Shown here piece after piece: positions 1 through 7,442 of a stretch of DNA of 50,173 bases. The stretch lies in assembly GCA_028277515.1 (NCBI GenBank), contig JANQGC010000022.1, positions 1-50,173 of the forward strand, written 5' to 3'. Position numbers and translations under genes: made by a program. Every line of letters begins with the position of its first letter. Position 1 is the first letter of the stretch. Source of the DNA: Anaerolineae bacterium. GTDB taxonomy: Bacteria > Chloroflexota > Anaerolineae > Promineifilales > Promineifilaceae. A model generated the notes under the pieces. It worked only from the letters and a program-made list of their open reading frames with translations, did not search any database and had not been told where the DNA came from.

Positions 1-494
1 ACAGTGCCCCGCCAGTTCGCGCCAAACGGAATGGTTGGATAGGTAATACTCTGGTAGCTATATCTTATGAAGGATTGGCCTGGATGGCCGGCCATTTGAG
101 CTTTGCTCCTTTGACAGGACCTAGCGTGATGATTGCTTTGTTATACTCTGCCGGTTCACATGGAATTATGAGTATTAATGATTTTAAAAGTATTGCCGGA
201 GATATGGCTAATGGCATTCGCTCTATTCCAGTTATTTATGGACCAAAGCGCGCTGCCTGGTTAATTGTTATCACGATGGACCTGGCTCAAATAGGTGTCA
301 TTGCTGCTTTATTAACCTGGGGTTTATGGATCGCGGCCGTTGTTATTGCCGGACTTTTATTGGTCCAAATTCCAGTGCAGCTCAGCTTCTTGAAGGAACC
401 TGTTGAAAGGCATTTAAAATTTAGTGCTATTGGCGTCAGCTTCTTTGTTTGGGGCATGATGGTTGCAGCGATAGCGATACGGGCATTAGCATGA
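1..494 (+). CDS. bchG: Bacteriochlorophyll/chlorophyll synthase, C-terminal part (5' end outside window)
   Basis: This UbiA-type membrane prenyltransferase joins a geranylgeranyl or phytyl tail to (bacterio)chlorophyllide. The frame is open from base 3 without a start, reading SAPPVRAKRNGW and then GNTLVAISYEG, so the gene begins upstream and only about the last 163 residues are here. The stretch SHGIMSINDFKSIAGD followed by GIRSIPVIYG is the second polyprenyl-diphosphate-binding region typical of BchG/ChlG. Three to four hydrophobic helices follow. Its TGA stop overlaps the bchP start as ATGA at 491-494, which implies translational coupling. The bchG-bchP pairing is common in photosynthesis gene clusters and supports the call. 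Confidence 0.93.
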   Translation, partial: SAPPVRAKRNGWIGNTLVAISYEGLAWMAGHLSFAPLTGPSVMIALLYSAGSHGIMSINDFKSIAGDMANGIRSIPVIYGPKRAAWLIVITMDLAQIGVIAALLTWGLWIAAVVIAGLLLVQIPVQLSFLKEPVERHLKFSAIGVSFFVWGMMVAAIAIRALA

Positions 495-1699
495 AACCTG
501 TTTTAGTCGTTGGTGCATCTGTAGGCGGTGCGACAGCAGCAAATACGCTTGCTGAAGCCGGTGCTCCTGTGATTTTACTTGAAAAAGATCTCTCTTGGGT
601 GAAACCTTGTGGGGGAGCATTGCCACCTGTTGCCTTTGAGGAATTTGACATCCCACAATCCTTGATCTCCCGTAAAGTTCGGAAGACCATTATTCATTCC
701 CCAACCGAACGCCTGGCTGAAATTGAAGTTGCAGGTCTTGATAAAAGCGAAAACGACTATGTAGCAATGACTTGTCGGGAAGAGCTTGATCCATTTTTGC
801 GCGAAAGAGCCGTCCGCAATGGCGCGGAATTGATTGAAGGTAAGTTGTTGGGTTTAAGCGTTGAGCCAGACGGGGTGCTTGTTACATATAGAGAGAAAAA
901 CAGCAATCACAAAGCCTCTATAAAGGTAGAGGTAGTGATTGGGGCTGATGGGGCTTATTCAGCGACGGCAAAAGCCTTGGGTCTCCCGCGTCTGCCACGC
1001 TGTGTTGCCATACAGGAACGAATTTATCTGCCGGACAGCCAAATGGCAAGGTGGGAAGAAACAGCGGATCTGTATCTTGGACATGATGTTAGCCCGGATC
1101 TTTACGCGTGGGTATTTCCCAAAGCAGATCATGTAGCGGTTGGTTGTGGAGCCGGACCGGGTAATACGGCGGAAGCACGCCGTTTGCTCAAAAATTTAAA
1201 AGAAAGACTGGCCACCGAATTAAAGGGAGGGGAAGTTTTTCTTGAGGAAGCATTCGCATTGCCCATGCATCCTCGACCTCAAATCGCTTTTGAACGGGTC
1301 ATGCTTGTCGGTGATGCAGCCGGCCTGGTTGTTGGTACTTCAGGTGAAGGGATCTATTGGGCAATGAAGAGTGGGCACTCAGCAGCAACGACTCTGTTGG
1401 ATATGTTGCCGGACAGTTCCGAAGGGGCATTGCGGCAGTATGAAAACCAGTGGTGGAAAGCGTATGGCAAGATGTACCGGTTTTTACGCTGGCTGCAAAA
1501 GTGGGGTTATAGCAATGAACGCCAAATGGAGGTGTTTACTGATATGTGCCGTAACCATGATGTCCAGCAATTGACGTTTGAATCTTATATGCATAAAAAA
1601 ATGACGCCCATTCCTTGGGTATCACAATTACGAATGACGGCCGATATCGTTGTCTCTCAAATACGACACTATCTCCCGTCCAGGCAGCTTTTTAATTAA
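491..1699 (+). CDS. bchP: Geranylgeranyl reductase (bacteriochlorophyll tail reduction)
   Basis: This FAD-dependent reductase saturates three double bonds of the geranylgeranyl tail to give phytyl. The protein has 402 residues, normal for the family. The N-terminus carries the dinucleotide-binding motif GASVGGATAANTLAEAG. A KPCGGALPP motif sits near residue 35, and the second FAD motif VGDAAGLVVGTSGEGIYWA lies near residue 275. An open frame reaches back to 449, but the ATG at 491 is preferred because the FAD-binding strand starts directly after it and it overlaps the bchG stop. The TAA stop overlaps the next ATG (TAATG at 1697-1701). Confidence 0.93.
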   Translation: MKPVLVVGASVGGATAANTLAEAGAPVILLEKDLSWVKPCGGALPPVAFEEFDIPQSLISRKVRKTIIHSPTERLAEIEVAGLDKSENDYVAMTCREELDPFLRERAVRNGAELIEGKLLGLSVEPDGVLVTYREKNSNHKASIKVEVVIGADGAYSATAKALGLPRLPRCVAIQERIYLPDSQMARWEETADLYLGHDVSPDLYAWVFPKADHVAVGCGAGPGNTAEARRLLKNLKERLATELKGGEVFLEEAFALPMHPRPQIAFERVMLVGDAAGLVVGTSGEGIYWAMKSGHSAATTLLDMLPDSSEGALRQYENQWWKAYGKMYRFLRWLQKWGYSNERQMEVFTDMCRNHDVQQLTFESYMHKKMTPIPWVSQLRMTADIVVSQIRHYLPSRQLFN

Positions 1700-2487
1700 T
1701 GCTTCCAATTAATTTTTTTACTACCGTCCTATTTGCCGTATTTATATGGTGGTTTTTAACCGGGCTAATTTTTGCTCTATATAACCGTTCCGACAAGATA
1801 AAGCGGCTTGGATTCATAGGCTTAAGCTGTGGTTTCATCGTGGCGTTATGGGGTGTACTTGTTACTCGAAATTCTACGGATCCACGTTCTATTTATTTAA
1901 CCCTGACATCTGGTGTTGTGATTTGGGGGTGGCTTACTGCCGGTTATTTTCTCGGAGTTTTTACCGGCCCTCAACCAAAATCCCAATGGATCAAAAAACC
2001 CGAAACTTTATTTGGTCGCTTCAAAATCGCCATTAGAGCGATCTTGTTTCATGAGTTACTCGTTATTGGAGTCGGGTTTATACTGGCAGCTCTTACCTGG
2101 TCAAAGCCCAATCAGTGGAGTTTTTGGGTATTTATAACCATATGGATCATGCATTCCCTGGCTAAAATAAACATTTTCCTGGGAGTGCGAAACTTCCATA
2201 TTGAACTTATGCCGGAGCATATGCAGCATTTAGCCCTTATTTTGCAAAAGCGAGCGGTAAATCCGTTATTTTTTCCAACAATAGTTTTTGCCGTCAGTTT
2301 GTCTCTGACGCTTATCTATCAGGGGATCATTCCCCAAACAAGCTCCGGGGATACGGTCGGTTTTATATTTTTGGGGACGACTGTGGCTCTCGGTGCTTTG
2401 GAGATAATATTGCTTGTTCTTCCAATTCCGTCCATGCTTTGGGGCTGGTGGATCCGTGCGATTCCAAAGCAACCACGGGAGGTATAA
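1699..2487 (+). CDS. puhE: Photosynthetic complex assembly protein PuhE (DUF3623 family)
   Basis: This polytopic membrane protein of 262 residues has about seven predicted helices. The signature IFLGVRNFHIELMPEH, followed by QKRAVNPLFFPT, is what I recognise from PuhE/DUF3623 proteins, which also open with a WWF-TG helix as here. In purple bacteria PuhE is needed for normal reaction-centre or bacteriochlorophyll levels, and its exact role is unknown. Here it lies inside a pigment operon, overlaps the bchP stop and is followed within 5 bases by a hydrolase gene. No puhA, puhB or puhC is nearby. I am fairly sure of the family and less sure of the function in this lineage. Confidence 0.8.
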   Translation: MLPINFFTTVLFAVFIWWFLTGLIFALYNRSDKIKRLGFIGLSCGFIVALWGVLVTRNSTDPRSIYLTLTSGVVIWGWLTAGYFLGVFTGPQPKSQWIKKPETLFGRFKIAIRAILFHELLVIGVGFILAALTWSKPNQWSFWVFITIWIMHSLAKINIFLGVRNFHIELMPEHMQHLALILQKRAVNPLFFPTIVFAVSLSLTLIYQGIIPQTSSGDTVGFIFLGTTVALGALEIILLVLPIPSMLWGWWIRAIPKQPREV

Positions 2488-2491
2488 TCAA

Positions 2492-3388
2492 ATGACAACT
2501 TATAATCCTCCCATAATGGACTCGTTATCCCGAACTTATAAAGAAGGACCACCCCTCCCTCGTAAACGTACTTTTAGGCTTAATCATGCGAACGGTCCGT
2601 TTATTTTTGATGTTTGGCAGCCAAAAGAGGCAAACAATGCTCCACCCATTTTATTGGTTCATGGTTGGGGAAATAGTGGCGGGTATTGGCAAGGAACCGC
2701 TCAGGTGTTATCAGAGACGACCGCTTTATATGTACCGGACTTGTTAGGGACGGGACGGTCGCAGCCGGTTCGCAAAGCACAAAACATGTTTGACCAGGTA
2801 AACTCTCTGATTGACTTACTTGACAAACTAAAAATCGAACGCGTGCAAATCGTGGGTCATTCCATGGGCAGTGCGATGTCCCTGTTGTTAGCTGATGCAT
2901 GGGCAGGGCATGTTGAGCGATTAGTTTTGACTTCGATGTGTTTCTTTCTTAATGATGAACAGGTCAAAGTTTATACGTCCATTATGAAAGCCATGAAACT
3001 GATGATGCGGTTTCGTGCTCCCTGGATGGCGACCCTGCCCGGAATGTACCGTTTGATGGGTTCTCGCTATTTTTACAAACTGCCAGATGATCATCAGGTA
3101 CTTCAACAAGGATTGGTAGATTATCTAGAGCTAGATTTTGATACGGCCGTAGCCTGTGCAGACAACGCTTCTGATCCCGCCATCTTGGAAGCCGGCAAAC
3201 GAATTACATGCCCCACATTGTTAGTAGCATGTCGCCAGGATCAAGTCATGCCGGTGCAAAATGTGGAATTCACACAGGAACAGATTCAAGATTGCCAGGT
3301 TCGTTGGATTAACCATTGTGGACATTTGCCGATGGTCGAAAAACCAAGTGAATATATGGAAATATTACGAGGTTTTTTACAACTATGA
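2492..3388 (+). CDS. Alpha/beta hydrolase in the bacteriochlorophyll operon (BchO-like)
   Basis: This soluble alpha/beta-fold hydrolase has 298 residues. The oxyanion region is LLVHGWGNSGGYW, the nucleophile elbow is VGHSMGSAM, the acid is probably the Asp of CRQDQVMP and the histidine is in NHCGHLPMVEKP, so the triad looks complete. The ATG at 2492 follows a GGGAGG ribosome site at 2477-2482. The frame is open further upstream, but that part overlaps puhE and is not hydrolase-like. The stop overlaps bchF as ATGA. BchO, a hydrolase of unclear role linked to Mg-chelatase, is the natural comparison. A second such gene lies after bchD at 19375, so which one is the true BchO cannot be decided. 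Confidence 0.8.
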   Translation: MTTYNPPIMDSLSRTYKEGPPLPRKRTFRLNHANGPFIFDVWQPKEANNAPPILLVHGWGNSGGYWQGTAQVLSETTALYVPDLLGTGRSQPVRKAQNMFDQVNSLIDLLDKLKIERVQIVGHSMGSAMSLLLADAWAGHVERLVLTSMCFFLNDEQVKVYTSIMKAMKLMMRFRAPWMATLPGMYRLMGSRYFYKLPDDHQVLQQGLVDYLELDFDTAVACADNASDPAILEAGKRITCPTLLVACRQDQVMPVQNVEFTQEQIQDCQVRWINHCGHLPMVEKPSEYMEILRGFLQL

Positions 3389-3849
3389 CCACTACCTATA
3401 CACCGGAGCAATTACAAAGACGAAACAATAGCAAATGGACATTGGTTCAAGCGATATTAGGACCCATTCAATTCATTGTTTTTGTTATCAGCTTCGGCTT
3501 AGTCATTCGCTATTTATTAACAGGAAATGGTTATCAAATAGCGAATATCAGCGTCATTATAAAAATTTTTCTTTTGTGGCTAATTACAATTACCGGCATG
3601 TTCTGGGAAAAAGAGGTTTTTGATCATTGGTTTTTAGCCCCACAATTCTTTTGGGAAGATGTCGGCAACGCCATTGCGATTTTTATGCATTCCCTCTACT
3701 TCCTGGCGATATGGCTCAACTTGTCAAACCAGGCCGTAATGACCCTAATGCTAATAGCTTATATTTCCTATTTGTTCAATTTTGGCCAGTTTTTAATTAA
3801 GGGTGTTCGTGCGCGCCAGGAAAGAAAGTTGAAGGAAGAGCCTTTATGA
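3385..3849 (+). CDS. bchF: 3-vinyl bacteriochlorophyllide hydratase
   Basis: BchF hydrates the C3 vinyl group of the chlorin, giving the hydroxyethyl group that BchC then oxidises. The 154-residue product has four hydrophobic helices and the family pattern YTPEQLQRRNNSKWTLVQ at the N-terminus. The central motif is MFWEKEVFDHW, followed by APQFFWEDV. The length matches known BchF. The gene overlaps the preceding hydrolase and the following bchC by ATGA on both sides, so the three are probably translated together. Presence of bchF with bchC and bchXYZ indicates synthesis of bacteriochlorophyll a. Confidence 0.92.
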   Translation: MTTTYTPEQLQRRNNSKWTLVQAILGPIQFIVFVISFGLVIRYLLTGNGYQIANISVIIKIFLLWLITITGMFWEKEVFDHWFLAPQFFWEDVGNAIAIFMHSLYFLAIWLNLSNQAVMTLMLIAYISYLFNFGQFLIKGVRARQERKLKEEPL

Positions 3850-4805
3850 TCAATGCTACAAAAGCAGTTGTCATCAATCATCCCGGAGAAGTAGAATTGA
3901 GGGAAGTAGGGCTATTGACACCAGGTGCAGATGACGTTGTAATCGAGACTAAGTTTACATCAATTAGTTCAGGGACAGAACGCATGTTACTCGCCGGCCA
4001 AATGCCACATCCCAGGCTCCAACTCCCCGTTGTACCAGGCTATGAAACTGTTGGGCGGATCAAGGCCATTGGTGAGAATGTATCTGGCAGTTGGCAAGAT
4101 CAAATAGTCTACGTTGGCGGCGCCCATTGCTACGAGAATATTAACGCCGCCTGGGGCGGGCAGGCGGCACAGTTGTTTACGAACGTTGGACGTGTCGTTC
4201 CCCTTAATGGAGTAGAACCACGTCAAGGAGTATTGCTTGCTTTAACGGCTACTGCTCTCCATGGCGTTGATTTATTGGCACAGACCAATCTCGACCGGAT
4301 TTTAGTGTTAGGTCAAGGTCCGGTTGGGCAACTTGCTGCTCGCCTGGTCAGCCAACGTGGAGCCTGGACAGTCGTTGTCGATCGGAATGAAAACCGCCTG
4401 GCGAGAAGTAAAGCCGATCAAATTATCCAGGTAGGGGAAGATCCGCTGCATGAGTTAATAAAAGAACCGGTTAATGCCATTATTGAAGCCACCGGATCTA
4501 TGGACGCATTAGCAGAGGCTTTGTCCTTACTAAAACCTGGAGGCGTCATTCTCCTCTTGGGTTATTATCAAAATTTACACCTGGCTTATATGCCGCTATT
4601 CATGAGAGAAGCCCGATTGTTAATTGCGAAAGAATGGTCCGATGGGGATTTGATGCGCAGCCGTGATTTGATAGCAAATGGTGAGCTTGATATAGACTTG
4701 TTATTAACCCATGAAAAACCGATTGACGAAATAGCAGCAGCTTATGAATTGGCTCTCAATGATTTAGATTGTTTGAAACTTGTTATTAATTGGACGGAAA
4801 ATTAG
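3846..4805 (+). CDS. bchC: 3-hydroxyethyl bacteriochlorophyllide a dehydrogenase
   Basis: BchC oxidises the C3 hydroxyethyl group to the acetyl group of bacteriochlorophyllide a. The protein has 319 residues and the medium-chain dehydrogenase layout: an N-terminal catalytic domain with FTSISSGTERMLLAG and PVVPGYETVGRI, then a Rossmann domain with the nucleotide-binding motif VLGQGPVGQLAARL near residue 155. IIEATGSMDALAEAL near residue 210 is also typical. The start overlaps the bchF stop as ATGA. It is the last gene before the inverted repeat at 4804-4860 and may close a first translational unit. Confidence 0.92.
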   Translation: MINATKAVVINHPGEVELREVGLLTPGADDVVIETKFTSISSGTERMLLAGQMPHPRLQLPVVPGYETVGRIKAIGENVSGSWQDQIVYVGGAHCYENINAAWGGQAAQLFTNVGRVVPLNGVEPRQGVLLALTATALHGVDLLAQTNLDRILVLGQGPVGQLAARLVSQRGAWTVVVDRNENRLARSKADQIIQVGEDPLHELIKEPVNAIIEATGSMDALAEALSLLKPGGVILLLGYYQNLHLAYMPLFMREARLLIAKEWSDGDLMRSRDLIANGELDIDLLLTHEKPIDEIAAAYELALNDLDCLKLVINWTEN

Positions 4806-4860
4806 GTTTGTCAATTTTTTCTTGTACCTTTGGAAATCCCACAGAAAAATTGACAAACCT
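4804..4860 (+). promoter_or_regulatory. Perfect 16-bp inverted repeat between bchC and bchX
   Basis: AGGTTTGTCAATTTTT at 4804-4819 is repeated exactly in inverted form at 4845-4860, with 25 bases between. The left arm begins inside the bchC stop codon. As RNA this gives a long stem. There is no T-run behind the right arm, so it is a poor intrinsic terminator. An mRNA-processing or stabilising hairpin that sets bchX expression apart from bchC, or a protein-binding site, would fit better. The function is inferred only from the geometry. Confidence 0.6.
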
Positions 4861-4892
4861 TCCGAATATTTGATTTTGAGAAAGGAAGTAAC

Positions 4893-6074
4893 ATGCCTGC
4901 AAGAATGTTAGCGATTTATGGCAAAGGGGGAATTGGTAAGAGTTTTACAACCTCTAATCTGACTGCCCGGCTGGCATTTGATGGCTATCGTGTGCTTCAA
5001 CTTGGATGTGATCCAAAGCACGACTCCTGTAACACTATTTTTGATGGACATTCATTACCAACATTGGGTGATGTGTGGCGAAACTTTAAAGCTCAGGGTA
5101 ATGAAGATCAAATGAGCGTGGGCGATGTCATTTTTCGCAATGATTTAGCTGAAGGTGTTCCCATATATGGCTGCGAAATAGGGGGTCCCGATGTTGGGCG
5201 CGGGTGTGGGGGACAAGGGATCTCCCATGGATTTAAAGTTTTGGAGCGTCTTGGCCTCCATCAATGGCAGCTTGACTATGTGGTTATGGATTTTCTGGGG
5301 GATGTCGTCTGTGGTGGTTTTGCAACCCCGTTAGCCCGCTCTCTGGCCGAGGAAGTTATCATTGTTGTCGGACATGACAGGCAGTCTCTCTATGCGGCAA
5401 ATAACATTGCTAAGGCCGCCAGCTATTTTCAATCAATGGGTGGCTCAACCCAACTATTAGGAATGATTGTCAACCGGGATGATGGCACAGATACGGCCGA
5501 TATATTTTCTGAGGCGATAGGTTTACCCATTCTAGCCAGGGTTCCTCTAAACCACCAGGTTCGCGTTCTCTCTGATGCTTGCAAACTGGCCTTAGATATT
5601 TCAGAGTTTAATGATATTTTTAGCGCTATTACCGAGGGGATCGTTCGGCGAGAATTCGGCCCTTGTACCTCCTATAAACCACTCGATTATCATCAATTTC
5701 TGGAAGTGTTTGGTGCCGAAGAGCCAGCAGGGCGTCCCGAATCTGCCTCCGAATTGGACCTCTTCAAAACCAATCAGGATATTTTCAAAAGCACCCTGCC
5801 GGAAATCGGCTTGATGCCTGTACGCCAAGTCCAGGCGCAAGATCAAAAGCAACGTGAAATTCAAGAATTAATGGAAACAATTGGCATCCATGTTACTGGT
5901 TTAGATCAAGATATTGAAGAAGGCATTACAGTGACCTCCGGGGCAACAGAAATAAGAATCGGCGAACCGGAAGATTTGGAAAATAAAATTGCCTTTATTT
6001 CAGCCCTGGCTCGAACCGGACAAACATTTTCTGTCATAGATGTGCGTTATGCTGATGCTCCCTCTTACCGATAA
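4893..6074 (+). CDS. bchX: Chlorophyllide a oxidoreductase iron protein BchX with C-terminal FtsQ-like extension
   Basis: BchX is the NifH-like ATPase that passes electrons to BchYZ for reduction of ring B of chlorophyllide a. The P-loop GKGGIGKS is at residues 10-17. The [4Fe-4S] ligands are Cys105 (GRGCGGQGI) and Cys140 (GDVVCGGFATPL), with the NifH-like spacing of 35. VVMDFLGDVVCGG and VVGHDRQSLYAANNI are BchX-type rather than BchL-type. The ATG follows AAGGAAG. At 393 residues it is longer than the roughly 330 usual for BchX. Residues 325-393 contain EIRIGEPEDLENKI and VIDVRYADAPSYR, which look like the C-terminal beta domain of FtsQ. I see no frameshift, so the tail is part of the protein. 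Confidence 0.93.
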   Translation: MPARMLAIYGKGGIGKSFTTSNLTARLAFDGYRVLQLGCDPKHDSCNTIFDGHSLPTLGDVWRNFKAQGNEDQMSVGDVIFRNDLAEGVPIYGCEIGGPDVGRGCGGQGISHGFKVLERLGLHQWQLDYVVMDFLGDVVCGGFATPLARSLAEEVIIVVGHDRQSLYAANNIAKAASYFQSMGGSTQLLGMIVNRDDGTDTADIFSEAIGLPILARVPLNHQVRVLSDACKLALDISEFNDIFSAITEGIVRREFGPCTSYKPLDYHQFLEVFGAEEPAGRPESASELDLFKTNQDIFKSTLPEIGLMPVRQVQAQDQKQREIQELMETIGIHVTGLDQDIEEGITVTSGATEIRIGEPEDLENKIAFISALARTGQTFSVIDVRYADAPSYR

Positions 6075-6127
6075 TATGAAATTGAACGGGAAAAGCAAAC
6101 GATATAGAGCAGTAGTGGGAATATAAA

Positions 6128-6868
6128 ATGGCTGAAACTGAAATTGATTGGAAATATTTAAATTCAATTCTTGTGGACCGGTTAAGGCTGAAGCGACGTC
6201 CTGTGGCCATAACATACTGTTATGAAGATAAATTGGACGGCTATGAGCCGGTCAATCAAGTCGCCTGCTCTATTATCCACGCTGCTGAAAAGGGGAAGCG
6301 GGTGTATGTAGATGCGCTTCATCATGATTGCTGGGTCGGTCAATATCATCTGGGATGGAATGAGAATCCTGGAGATTTTATTACCAAAGGCGAATATCTG
6401 ACCATGGCCCAGGGTTTTTTTACTGAACAAGGAGCCTGTGCTAACAAAGAACAAAGTTATTCCTTACCGGAAGAAACAATTACTGCATTAGCGGCTGCGC
6501 CTCTGGATAATGTCCCTGAAGGAGTGCGAGTGGATTTATTGGTTTGTATTTGCAATGCCCAACAAGCGATGCAAATAGCTGGGGCAGCTTCGACGCGTGA
6601 AGGGACATTTCCTTATGGTGAACTTGGTCCTTCAGCCTGCTCATCCGTATTCGCGGCACCCTGGCATTTAAAGAATAGTGTTTTTACATTAGGTGATGGT
6701 GGAGGGCGCCATTTTAATAAGGTTGCTCCTGGAGAATTATTTGTCTCCATCCCCCATGCGCATTTTCGGTACATTGTGGAGCTTGTAGAAAATTTCCGAA
6801 TCGATCCGAAAAAGATGCGCGAGTTGATTATGCCCTCACATGCCAAGAGCATGGAGGAAAATAGTTGA
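6128..6868 (+). CDS. DUF169 family protein inside the bchX-bchYZ operon
   Basis: The product has 246 residues, is soluble and has no signal peptide. LKRRPVAITYCYED at residues 21-34, the cysteine-containing block around residues 47-75 and the C-terminal GGGRHFNKVAPGELFVSIPH are the pattern I know from DUF169 proteins, a family without an established activity. Seven cysteines are present, at 31, 47, 68, 104, 140, 142 and 171. Several could hold a metal or Fe-S cluster, but this is inference. It lies 53 bases after bchX and 16 bases before the next gene, in the same direction, so it is probably co-transcribed with the oxidoreductase. A role as an assembly or electron-transfer partner of BchXYZ is a hypothesis only. 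Confidence 0.7.
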   Translation: MAETEIDWKYLNSILVDRLRLKRRPVAITYCYEDKLDGYEPVNQVACSIIHAAEKGKRVYVDALHHDCWVGQYHLGWNENPGDFITKGEYLTMAQGFFTEQGACANKEQSYSLPEETITALAAAPLDNVPEGVRVDLLVCICNAQQAMQIAGAASTREGTFPYGELGPSACSSVFAAPWHLKNSVFTLGDGGGRHFNKVAPGELFVSIPHAHFRYIVELVENFRIDPKKMRELIMPSHAKSMEENS

Positions 6869-6884
6869 TAATTAGGAGGTTGTC

Positions 6885-7403
6885 ATGTTTGAGGAATTAC
6901 AATTATCATCGTTGGTTCTTTGTTATGGACCATTGTTATTAGTCGTCGGAGGGTTTATTGCATTTGCAATTTATACGGACGGGTTAGCTCGGAAGACCTA
7001 TCTTCGGAACACTGATCCACGGCCGGATGATGAGCGGGAGCACACTGAACCCATTGTTCACTCTCATGAGATGGTTGCTGCAACTCCATCTGGATTTTTG
7101 GTGGCAATTGAGCCTGATGTTGTTGAGGCTGAGGCTGAGACGTCCGAGGAGGATGATCTAAAGCTTATTGAGGGAATTGGACCCAAAATAGCTTCAATAC
7201 TCAATGACGCAGGTATAAAAACCTTTGCTCAGTTATCAAATAAATCAGTTGAAGAATTGCAAGCAATCTTAGATGAGTCGTCAATTGCGGCTAATTTAGT
7301 TGACTGTAGCACATGGCCGAATCAGGCGACTTTAGCTGCAAATGAAGAATGGGAAGCTCTTGAAGAATTACAGGAAAAACTTAATGCAGGTCGTGACAAT
7401 TAA
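6885..7403 (+). CDS. Membrane-anchored helix-hairpin-helix protein
   Basis: The product has 172 residues. A single hydrophobic helix spans about residues 8-30, followed by an acidic low-complexity linker to about residue 90 (EAEAETSEEDDL). A helix-hairpin-helix domain follows with LIEGIGPKIASILNDAG, and the C-terminus contains WPNQATLAANEEWEALEELQ. This compact HHH module occurs attached to various bacterial proteins and need not bind DNA. The topology suggests a membrane-tethered interaction domain, probably cytoplasmic. AGGAGG precedes the ATG by a few bases. Its position between the DUF169 gene and bchY suggests a role with the oxidoreductase or in complex assembly, but the sequence does not show a function. 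Confidence 0.72.
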   Translation: MFEELQLSSLVLCYGPLLLVVGGFIAFAIYTDGLARKTYLRNTDPRPDDEREHTEPIVHSHEMVAATPSGFLVAIEPDVVEAEAETSEEDDLKLIEGIGPKIASILNDAGIKTFAQLSNKSVEELQAILDESSIAANLVDCSTWPNQATLAANEEWEALEELQEKLNAGRDN

Positions 7404-7442
7404 GTTGGCGACCGTCGTCATATTTGTTTCTTCAGCAGTATA

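Noticed and set aside
4804..4860. PpsR/CrtJ-type operator (TGT-N12-ACA) in the bchC-bchX spacer
   Set aside because: The repeat arms contain TTTGTCA and TGACAAA but the spacing of TGT and ACA does not give the known 12-base form.
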